A stretch of 25,076 nucleotides of DNA from an uncultured Bacteroidales bacterium. GTDB taxonomy: Bacteria > Bacteroidota > Bacteroidia > Bacteroidales > F082. The translations under genes were made by a program, and so were the position numbers. Below are positions 1 to 5,325 of this stretch, piece by piece. The notes beneath the pieces are model-generated. The model saw only the letters and a program-made list of their open reading frames with translations. It ran no database searches and was not told the origin of the DNA. Location of the stretch: contig CALBNV010000032.1 in NCBI GenBank assembly GCA_937896895.1, positions 1 to 25,076 on the forward strand, given 5' to 3'. Positions within the stretch are counted from its first letter, which is position 1; every line of letters starts with the position of its first letter.

Positions 1-2
1 GC

Positions 3-1439
3 AGGAAGCAGGAGACAGTGCCGGCGACGCCGTCGGCAAACACAATCAAGATGACGATAACGGCCGGCCCGGGCGCGAAGACTAACATCGACGACAACGG
101 CGCGGTAACATGGAGTGTGGGCGACGTGCTCTACGTGAGCGACGGCGCCAAATGGCTCGGAAGCCTCACCCTCCAGAGCGGCGCAGGCAATGTGAGTGGC
201 ACGTTCACAGGAACCATACAAGGGATTGGTGATGGGACGGCGACCTGCCACTTCTTCTACCTCGGCAAAGGCATCGTCACGACGACACCGTCAGGCACCA
301 CCGCCGCCAGCATCTCGTTCGCCTCGCAGGACGGCAGCAAACCCGGCGCGTTGAAGTACCATTTAGGCCACGGCAGCGCCGATGTCACGGTGAGTGGAGG
401 TGAAGCCACCGGCGCGGTGGCGATGAGGACCGAGATAGCGATGGCGCACCTCAAACTCAAAATGGACGACGCGGACTACACGGGTTCGGTGACCATGGAT
501 GTCAGCAACACCATGACGGTCAGTCCTGACGGCAGCTTCAGCGGCAGTGGTACGGACGGCATCACCATAGGCGGCACTTCAGGCGACAGATATGTGACGC
601 TCATCCCGACAGGGACAAGCAGCGTGGACGTGAGCTTCAGTGGTTCTGCCACGGGGAGCATGACCTTCGGCCATGGCATACAGGCCAACAACCTCTACGG
701 CATGGCCGCTGGGATAGATGTGGAGCTGACTGCGCCGTCGTACCTCCCGGGCGAGTTCACTATCAATTCCGGCGGCACCAAGGTCAAGTTCTCTAAGGGC
801 AACCTGTACTACGACGGCACTGATAACAAGTGGAAGTTCGAGGCGAACCAGTGGGACTTCCGCACGTATAACGGCAAAGGCTCATGCATCAACGGCACAT
901 ACAATGCAAACGTCGGCACTCCGGCTGCCGACTGGGGTCTGTTCGGTTGGTCGACTGCATCAAACGATTACGGCAAGAATACATGGTCAGGCAGCTCTTA
1001 CTATTCCGGCGACTTCAAAGACTGGGGTACGGCACCGGGTCTTCCATCGGCCGGCGAGGGCAAGACATGGCACACGTTGAGCAAAGCCGAGTGGGACTAT
1101 CTGCTGAACACCCGCGACAACGCGTCGTCCTTCCGCGCGTGGAAGGATTTGGGCAACAATGTAAAAGGCCTTGTGATTCTTCCGGACGGCACGGATGCGT
1201 CAGTGATGGGCAGCATAAGTTCGACAGCCGACCTCGCGACCTCTGGCGCTGTCTTCCTCCCGGCCTCCGGCTACCGCAGTAGTACGGACGTGTACAGTGT
1301 CGGTTATTACGGCTACTATTGGTCGGGTACTCCCAATGGTACGTACGACGCGTACTACATGTACTTCCATTCGAACGGTGCGGGCACGAGCTGCGCCAAC
1401 AATCGGTACGAAGGGCACGCCGTGCGTCTGGTTCGGTAG
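3..1439 (+). CDS. Fimbrillin-like / FISUMP-domain surface protein (5' partial)
   Basis: The reading frame is open from base 3, so the true start lies upstream; the first in-window start codon (GTG at 18) is probably internal. About the first 240 visible residues are Ser/Thr/Gly-rich beta-strand sequence with a KTNIDDNGAVTWSVGD-type segment, as in Bacteroidales fimbrillin-family adhesins. From about residue 242 (numbering from the GTG) the protein matches the Fibrobacter succinogenes major paralogous (FISUMP) domain: GGTKVKFSKGNLYY, WDFRTY, WHTLSKAEWDYLL, FLPASGYRSS and the terminal GHAVRLVR. FISUMP domains belong to the C-type-lectin/FGE-like fold and occur in cell-surface proteins, some of them DGR targets. 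The lipobox or signal peptide is not visible. The coding sequence is much more GC-rich than the AbiE genes downstream. Ligand and role are unknown; an adhesin or ligand-binding role is inferred. Confidence 0.8.
   Translation, partial: RKQETVPATPSANTIKMTITAGPGAKTNIDDNGAVTWSVGDVLYVSDGAKWLGSLTLQSGAGNVSGTFTGTIQGIGDGTATCHFFYLGKGIVTTTPSGTTAASISFASQDGSKPGALKYHLGHGSADVTVSGGEATGAVAMRTEIAMAHLKLKMDDADYTGSVTMDVSNTMTVSPDGSFSGSGTDGITIGGTSGDRYVTLIPTGTSSVDVSFSGSATGSMTFGHGIQANNLYGMAAGIDVELTAPSYLPGEFTINSGGTKVKFSKGNLYYDGTDNKWKFEANQWDFRTYNGKGSCINGTYNANVGTPAADWGLFGWSTASNDYGKNTWSGSSYYSGDFKDWGTAPGLPSAGEGKTWHTLSKAEWDYLLNTRDNASSFRAWKDLGNNVKGLVILPDGTDASVMGSISSTADLATSGAVFLPASGYRSSTDVYSVGYYGYYWSGTPNGTYDAYYMYFHSNGAGTSCANNRYEGHAVRLVR
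1272..1436 (+). other. Candidate DGR-type variable region (VR) at the 3' end of the FISUMP gene
   Basis: The last ~55 codons follow the layout of Bacteroidales DGR target ends: conserved FLPASGYR, then a Tyr/Ser/Asp/Gly/Cys/Asn/His-rich stretch around YYWSGTPNG and YYMYF, then the fixed GHAVRLVR tail. Many residues in the stretch are encoded by NNY codons (TAC, TAT, AGT, AGC, GAC, GGT, GGC, CAT, TGC, AAC, AAT). Adenine-directed mutagenesis of AAC/AAT template codons would give this set. The closing segment 1413-1436 is G/C/T-rich with a single A, as an initiation-of-homing region could be. No template repeat, reverse transcriptase or Avd gene is in this window, so this is a hypothesis from pattern only. 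An ordinary, non-mutating FISUMP paralogue is the main alternative. Confidence 0.35.
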
Positions 1440-1467
1440 TCGCTCGTTTGCAGAACCTTACCCTTCA

Positions 1468-1489
1468 CGCGCCGCAGAGAGGCGACGCG
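1468..1489 (+). other. Small GC-rich hairpin
   Basis: CGCG (1468-1471) pairs with CGCG (1486-1489) and CGC (1473-1475) with GCG (1482-1484), around one C/A mismatch, with loop AGAGAG. It begins 28 bases after the stop codon of the FISUMP gene and is the first of two consecutive stem-loops. It has no T-run, so it is not a simple terminator. Confidence 0.5.
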
Positions 1490-1495
1490 CGGAGT

Positions 1496-1562
1496 GGTGA
1501 AAAGCATTGGGCGCCGGCGCTCGCGGAGCGAGCTACCAAGCCGGCGTCCGGTGCTTTCCACC
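1496..1562 (+). other. Long near-complete hairpin (~28 pairs) downstream of the FISUMP gene
   Basis: Pairs read directly: 1496-1499 with 1559-1562, an A/C mismatch at 1500/1558, 1501-1506 with 1552-1557, and 1507-1511 with 1547-1551 through G-C and three G-U pairs. Then 1512-1518 (CGCCGGC) pairs with 1540-1546, and 1519-1524 (GCTCGC) with 1528-1533, leaving a GGA loop and a six-base one-sided bulge (1534-1539, TACCAA). The G-U pairs keep the stem on the plus-strand RNA; they would be A/C mismatches on the minus strand, which favours an RNA-level structure. It could be a 3' UTR element, a small RNA, a degenerate REP-like repeat, or a DGR-associated structure. Confidence 0.55.
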
Positions 1563-1591
1563 GGCAAACACTCAAGCGACAGCACCAATAC

Positions 1592-1614
1592 CGCCGTAAG
1601 GCGTTTTTTTTTTT
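1592..1614 (+). terminator. Intrinsic terminator after the FISUMP gene
   Basis: CGCC (1592-1595) and GGCG (1600-1603) form a short stem closed by a GNRA-type GTAA loop, followed at once by eleven T (1604-1614). The stem is short at 4 bp, but the long T-run and stable tetraloop make a factor-independent terminator likely. It lies about 155 bases after the stop codon, so the two upstream hairpins would be part of the 3' UTR. Confidence 0.6.
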
Positions 1615-1620
1615 GAAATT

Positions 1621-1646
1621 TAGAGACGGGGCATGCCCCGTCTCTA
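1621..1646. repeat. 26-bp perfect palindrome (REP-like)
   Basis: TAGAGACGGGGCA is followed immediately by its exact reverse complement, with no loop and no T-run. From memory, palindromes with this GAGACGGGGC arm are dispersed in intergenic regions of Bacteroidota and some other phyla. Genome-wide copy number cannot be seen here. It sits at the border between the GC-rich FISUMP gene and the AT-rich AbiE cassette. Confidence 0.65.
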
Positions 1647-1684
1647 CTGCATTCCCAAACATAAAAAACACATAAAACCGTCAT

Positions 1685-1729
1685 ATTTTGTACAGAAAAT
1701 GATAAAAAACATTATTTACTGTACAAAAT
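1685..1729. promoter_or_regulatory. Inverted-repeat operator, probable AbiEi binding site
   Basis: Arms ATTTTGTACAG (1685-1695) and CTGTACAAAAT (1719-1729) are exact 11-bp inverted repeats separated by 23 bases. The flanks inside the arms continue the symmetry imperfectly (about 6 of 8 positions), so the whole 45 bp is one extended dyad. It ends 30 bases before the AbiEi start and lies just upstream of the -7 box. AbiEi antitoxins characterised in other bacteria repress their own operon by binding paired inverted repeats, so autoregulation is the natural reading. The binding itself is inferred. Confidence 0.65.
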
Positions 1730-1734
1730 TTTAC

Positions 1735-1742
1735 TATTTTTG
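1735..1742 (+). promoter_or_regulatory. Bacteroidota -7 box for abiE
   Basis: TATTTTTG fits the TAnnTTTG consensus and lies 17 bases before the abiEi ATG, directly beside the operator. No convincing TTTG -33 box is present at the usual spacing. That position falls inside the dyad, so repressor and RNA polymerase would compete. Confidence 0.5.
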
Positions 1743-1759
1743 CAAAAAAATTTAAAAAT

Positions 1760-2386
1760 ATGTCACCATTCGTAAACATAGGAAATGTGCCTTTTGACAT
1801 GAACATACTCGCATCGGTTTTCCCAAATTGTGGGTATATAGCTGGAAAGGCGCAGATACTTGAAGCAGCCGGTCGGATAGTTAGGCTGAAAAGGGGTTAT
1901 TATGTGGCAAGTGCCGAAGAGACGGGTGTTGCGTTGTCAAACAGATTGATAGCCAATCACTTGTATGGTCCGTCGTATGTGAGTCTTGAAACGGCTTTGA
2001 GATATTACGGTTTGATACCGGAAAGGGTTTATAAGATTAGCTCGATGACTACCAAGCATTCAAGAGTGTTTGAGAATCCTACTGGAATTTATAGTTACCA
2101 GCATTGCGAACCTGAATACTTTCATTTGGGTATTACCATGAAAAATGAAAATGAAGGAAGTTTTTTGATTGCCTCGCCAGAAAAGGCACTTTGTGATGTG
2201 ATAAATTACAGCAAAAATCTTAACCTCAGATTCATGAAAGATGTTGGGATTTATCTTGAGGAAGACATACGATTTGACATTGATTATCTTAAAAAGATGG
2301 ATGTTAATCTTATTTGCGAAATTGCAAAATTCAGTCGTAAACGACAGAGTATAAATACTTTAATAAAATTTATGTGTCATGAATAA
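1760..2386 (+). CDS. abiEi: AbiEi-family antitoxin / transcriptional repressor
   Basis: This 208-residue protein has the layout of AbiEi antitoxins of type IV toxin-antitoxin (abortive infection) systems. An N-terminal winged helix spans about residues 12-50 and ends in IVRLKRGYYV, the wing seen in AbiEi_4-type domains. The C-terminal antitoxin domain holds GPSYVSLETALRYYGLIPE (70-88) and ASPEKALCDV (138-147). The N-terminal part would bind the inverted repeat upstream; the C-terminal part would counter the toxin without stable complex formation, as known for the family. The ATG at 1760 is preceded by an A-rich leader. Its end overlaps the toxin gene by 8 bases, implying translational coupling. 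The pair is AT-rich relative to neighbours, suggesting acquisition. Confidence 0.88.
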   Translation: MSPFVNIGNVPFDMNILASVFPNCGYIAGKAQILEAAGRIVRLKRGYYVASAEETGVALSNRLIANHLYGPSYVSLETALRYYGLIPERVYKISSMTTKHSRVFENPTGIYSYQHCEPEYFHLGITMKNENEGSFLIASPEKALCDVINYSKNLNLRFMKDVGIYLEEDIRFDIDYLKKMDVNLICEIAKFSRKRQSINTLIKFMCHE

Positions 2387-3203
2387 GATTTTTGAGGAGA
2401 TGCTTCGCAAACATAACGAAGGCGGGGCTGATGGCGAGCATAACGCACTTTACGAGGTTATGCAGCAGATTGTTTTGAGCGGTTTGTACCGTGGAGGTTT
2501 TTTTAAGGAGGCGGCGTTTTATGGTGGCACATGTCTGCGTATTTTCCATGGAATGAGACGATATTCTGAAGATATGGACTTTTCGTTGCTTGAGAAAAAT
2601 CCTGATTTCAATCTTGAAAAATTTTTCCCAGCAATAATTGAGGAATGTCATTTGCTTGGTCGCGAGGTTACAATAACAAAGAAAGACAAACGGACTTTCG
2701 GTAAGGTTGAATCTGCATTTTTAAAAGACAACACAGACGTTTACAATTTGACATTTCAGACTGAGAAAACGTTGAAAATAAAAATTGAGGTTGATACGCA
2801 ACCGCCGTTGAAATTCAATACTGAACAAAAGATGTTGTTCGAACCGTATTCGTTCATGACTCGTTGCTTTACACTTCCTGACCTTTACGCCGGAAAGATG
2901 CACGCACTTGTTTTCCGTCAGTGGAAGAACCGCATCAAGGGTCGTGACTGGTATGATTTCGATTGGTATGTGAGACATGAAATACCTTTGGATTTCAATC
3001 ATTTGCAAGAAAGAGTCAGGGAATTTAACGGTGTGGAGCTGACAAGAGAATCTTTTATGGAAATACTTCGTGAACGTCTTGCCAATGGTAACATTGACAG
3101 CGTTAAGGATGATGTCTCAAGTTACGTCATTGATCCCCGCGACCTCGAAATCTGGTCGAACGACTATTTCCTGATGCTCGCCGACAGGATAAAATTCGCT
3201 TGA
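2379..3203 (+). CDS. abiEii: AbiEii-family nucleotidyltransferase toxin
   Basis: The 274-residue product matches the AbiEii / DUF1814 nucleotidyltransferase toxins. Visible motifs: a GG-T then D-x-D active site (Gly49-Gly50, Asp65 and Asp67 in YSEDMDFSL), KIEVD (135-139), LYAGKMHAL (169-177) and KGRDWYDFDWYV (187-198). These enzymes use nucleoside triphosphates to modify target RNA; related MenT toxins add nucleotides to tRNA 3' ends, and members give phage abortive infection. The start ATG lies inside the last codons of abiEi. All key residues are present and the length is normal, so the cassette looks intact. Target and phage specificity cannot be read from sequence. Confidence 0.88.
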   Translation: MNKIFEEMLRKHNEGGADGEHNALYEVMQQIVLSGLYRGGFFKEAAFYGGTCLRIFHGMRRYSEDMDFSLLEKNPDFNLEKFFPAIIEECHLLGREVTITKKDKRTFGKVESAFLKDNTDVYNLTFQTEKTLKIKIEVDTQPPLKFNTEQKMLFEPYSFMTRCFTLPDLYAGKMHALVFRQWKNRIKGRDWYDFDWYVRHEIPLDFNHLQERVREFNGVELTRESFMEILRERLANGNIDSVKDDVSSYVIDPRDLEIWSNDYFLMLADRIKFA

Positions 3204-3210
3204 GCAAGTG

Positions 3211-3252
3211 AAAAACGACGGAGCATGGTCTTGAGCGCGACCTTGCTCCGTC
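3211..3252 (-). terminator. Terminator between abiEii and pfk (convergent)
   Basis: GACGGAGCA (3217-3225) is an exact inverted repeat with TGCTCCGTC (3244-3252), and GGTC/GACC pair inside it. On the minus strand the stem is followed by TTTTT (3215-3211), so it is an intrinsic terminator for the phosphofructokinase gene that ends at 3278. On the plus strand it may also stop abiE transcripts, though without a T-run. Confidence 0.75.
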
Positions 3253-3277
3253 AGTATAACCGATGCAATGAATTGGG

Positions 3278-4492
3278 TTACCAGTTCAGTATCTTCCTGA
3301 AGTCGTAGTCTTCAGGGTTCTCGACGTATTTCTTCGCGGCTTCGTAGTCGTCGGGCGTGATGTATTGCAGGCACTCGTTGAACACGAGACGCGCCTTGCC
3401 GCCGTTCATGTTCACGAGACGTGGTTTCACCTTGCCGTTCTCGTCTTCCACATCCTTGAGATACAGCGGCTTGATGTCACCGACGTGGTCGGCGGTCACC
3501 ATGGCGCCGCTGACGCCCTGGTCGTAGAGCTTCTTCACGCCGTAGCCGAGGATGGAGCAGTAGTAGAGGTCGAAGGCGCACGGATCGACGCAGCGTATCT
3601 CGTAGCCGATCTCGACCGGGCGGCTCTTCACGTTGAGGCCGAGCTGCTTCAGTCTGTCTTGCAGCAACATGTTGAAGATGTGTGCCTTGCTCACGTTGCC
3701 GAGTTCCGGATGCCCGTGGTCGTCGTACGTGAAGTTGACGCCTGAGTTCTTGATCTCCTCGTCGGTCATGAAGTGGAACACGCCTTCGCTGATGATGGCC
3801 ACGCCGTAGTTCACGCCGATCATCTTGCGTTTTATTATCGCACTGATCACTAAGCGCAGGATCTTGTCGAAAGTAACCTCTGTGTTATGGAACATCTCCG
3901 GGATGATGATCATCGGGTAGTGGCACGCCGCGCCCATGGCGAAGGCGAGGTGTCCGGCCTCACGCCCCATGGCGGAGACGACGAACCAGTTGCCGCTCGT
4001 GCGTGCGTCCTCATAGACGGTCTGCGAGATCTTCACGCCGGCTTCCTTGGCGGAATAATAGCCGAATGTCGGGCTGCCCTCAGGCAACGGAAGGTCGTTG
4101 TCGATGGTCTTCGGCACATGGATGTTCTGGACCTCCACGTTGTTGGCTCTCAGGAACTTGGAGATGCGGTTGGCGGTCGAAGCCGTGTCGTCACCGCCGA
4201 TGGTCACGAGGAGCTTCACGTTGTTCTTCACGAAGAAGTCGGTGTTGAACTCTTCGTCCTTCGGCTTGTAACGGCTCATCTGCAACGCCGAGCCGCCCAT
4301 CCTCATGATCTGGTCGGCGTAGAGGAAGTCGATGTCGATGGTCTTCGGGTCCGGCTTGAAGAGGTTCTTGTAGCCTTCATGAAGTCCGATGACACGGTAG
4401 TTGTCTTTCAGGAATGTCTTGGCGACCGTGCTGATCACAGTGTTGATGCCAGGTGCCGGGCCGCCGCCCGCGAGTATTACTATTGATTGCAT
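3278..4492 (-). CDS. 6-phosphofructokinase, likely pyrophosphate-dependent
   Basis: The 404-residue protein is a PFKA-family phosphofructokinase. GGGPAPGIN (9-17) is the N-terminal phosphate-binding loop. GGDDT (99-103) and PKTIDND (127-133) surround the catalytic site, and MGR (175-177) is the usual sugar-phosphate-binding motif. In this family Asp at the second position of GGDD and Lys in PKTIDND mark enzymes that use pyrophosphate; ATP enzymes have GGDG and PGTIDND. The reaction would be fructose 6-phosphate to fructose 1,6-bisphosphate in glycolysis, reversibly with PPi. The gene is transcribed alone, divergently from ruvA, with a terminator behind it. Donor choice is inferred from the two residues; mixed-specificity relatives exist. 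Confidence 0.85.
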   Translation of the reverse strand: MQSIVILAGGGPAPGINTVISTVAKTFLKDNYRVIGLHEGYKNLFKPDPKTIDIDFLYADQIMRMGGSALQMSRYKPKDEEFNTDFFVKNNVKLLVTIGGDDTASTANRISKFLRANNVEVQNIHVPKTIDNDLPLPEGSPTFGYYSAKEAGVKISQTVYEDARTSGNWFVVSAMGREAGHLAFAMGAACHYPMIIIPEMFHNTEVTFDKILRLVISAIIKRKMIGVNYGVAIISEGVFHFMTDEEIKNSGVNFTYDDHGHPELGNVSKAHIFNMLLQDRLKQLGLNVKSRPVEIGYEIRCVDPCAFDLYYCSILGYGVKKLYDQGVSGAMVTADHVGDIKPLYLKDVEDENGKVKPRLVNMNGGKARLVFNECLQYITPDDYEAAKKYVENPEDYDFRKILNW

Positions 4493-4502
4493 ACCTTATT
4501 AG

Positions 4503-4635
4503 TTTGTAAAGTTCAAAAGTTCAAAAGTTTATAAAGTTTATAAAGTTTATAAAGTTTGTAAAGTTTGTAAAGTTTGTAAAGTTTGTAAAGTTTGTAAAGT
4601 TTGTAAAGTTTATAAAGTTTATAAAGTTTGTAAAG
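4503..4635. repeat. Tandem 9-bp repeat array (TTTRTAAAG)
   Basis: Twelve contiguous units run from 4528 to 4635: three TTTATAAAG, six TTTGTAAAG, two TTTATAAAG and one TTTGTAAAG. Three older, decayed units (4503-4527, one 9-mer and two TTCAAAAG) precede them. Near-identity of the twelve suggests recent slippage, so copy number may vary among strains. The array lies between the divergent pfk and ruvA genes and would be inside the 5' leader of pfk if the minus-strand -7 box at 4647-4654 is used. Confidence 0.95.
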
Positions 4636-4646
4636 TTTCGAGGTTG

Positions 4647-4654
4647 CAAAAGTA
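4647..4654 (-). promoter_or_regulatory. Candidate -7 box for pfk
   Basis: On the minus strand this reads TACTTTTG, a match to TAnnTTTG, followed by C. No TTTG -33 element is clear upstream. If used, the pfk transcript starts with a leader of about 140-150 bases containing the whole 9-bp repeat array. Confidence 0.4.
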
Positions 4655-4662
4655 AAAAATTT

Positions 4663-4696
4663 TTTGACTTCGTTTGATAAAATTAGTTATTTTTGC
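4663..4696 (+). promoter_or_regulatory. Candidate promoter for ruvA-sprA
   Basis: TTTG (4663-4666) and TATTTTTG (4689-4696) are separated by 22 bases, slightly above the usual 19-21 for Bacteroidota promoters. The -7 box ends 30 bases before the ruvA ATG, giving a short A/T-rich leader without Shine-Dalgarno sequence. Confidence 0.5.
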
Positions 4697-4726
4697 AAGT
4701 TTTATTAACAACGCTGATATTAACGT

Positions 4727-5311
4727 ATGTATAGCTTCATTTCCGGAACCGTAGTGGAGAAGAATCCCGCTTATATAGTGCTTGATAATCAAGGTATTGG
4801 GTATTTAATTAATATTACTTTGAACACATTCACGGCGATAGGCGAGCAGGAGCGCGTGAAACTCTTCGTGCATCTCGCGATACGCGAAGACGCGCATCTT
4901 CTGTACGGCTTCTACACCGAGAAGGAGCGTTCGTTGTTCCTCCAGCTCATCACGGTGTCGGGCGTGGGCTGCAACACGGCGCGGCTGATCCTCTCGTCGA
5001 TGACGGTGAAGGAAGCCGTCGATGCCATCGCGACCAACAACATCAAGATGATACAGTCGGTGAAAGGCATCGGCGCGAAGACCGCGCAACGCATCATCGT
5101 TGACCTCCACGACAAGGTCGGCAAGATGGAGGCCGGCACCAGCGAAAATTCACCGGCCGGATACAATACATTGAAAGATGAAGCGTTATCTGCTTTAATG
5201 GTTCTGGGCTTCAACAAGGTGAGCATCGAGAAAGCACTCGACAAACTCCTCAAGGAGATGACGAACCCTTCGGTGGAAGACCTCATCAAAGAAGCTCTCA
5301 GACTTTTGTGA
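4727..5311 (+). CDS. ruvA: Holliday junction branch migration protein RuvA
   Basis: The 194-residue product is a full-length RuvA, which tetramerises on Holliday junctions and positions the RuvB motors in homologous recombination and repair. Residues 1-64 form the OB-fold domain (MYSFISGTVVEKNPAYIVLD at the start). Two helix-hairpin-helix motifs follow at VSGVGCNTA (77-85) and VKGIGAKTA (112-120). The C-terminal RuvB-binding domain is about 147-194. The stop codon is 14 bases before the chosen sprA start, so the two are probably co-transcribed. Confidence 0.95.
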   Translation: MYSFISGTVVEKNPAYIVLDNQGIGYLINITLNTFTAIGEQERVKLFVHLAIREDAHLLYGFYTEKERSLFLQLITVSGVGCNTARLILSSMTVKEAVDAIATNNIKMIQSVKGIGAKTAQRIIVDLHDKVGKMEAGTSENSPAGYNTLKDEALSALMVLGFNKVSIEKALDKLLKEMTNPSVEDLIKEALRLL

Positions 5312-5325
5312 TTTTAGTTAAAGAT

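Noticed and set aside
1380..1439. T9SS C-terminal sorting domain on the FISUMP protein
   Set aside because: The protein ends in the normal FISUMP tail (GHAVRLVR), not in a type A or B sorting domain.
884..1684. Several 60-130 residue open frames overlapping the FISUMP gene and the structured region
   Set aside because: They are in other frames of a clear gene or run through hairpins and a terminator, with no domain or start context.
1440..3260. DGR template repeat or reverse transcriptase next to the candidate variable region
   Set aside because: No reverse transcriptase motif or A-rich near-copy of the region was found here or elsewhere in the window; downstream genes are AbiE.
3887..4486. 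199-residue open frame antisense to the phosphofructokinase
   Set aside because: His/Val/Arg/Asp-rich shadow of the pfk frame with no domain; pfk has all its family motifs.
4503..4635. CRISPR array
   Set aside because: Units are 9 bp and contiguous with no unique spacers, and no cas genes are present.
5308..5325. GTG at 5308 as the sprA start
   Set aside because: It overlaps the ruvA stop and adds six residues before a normal signal peptide; ATG 5326 fits better.
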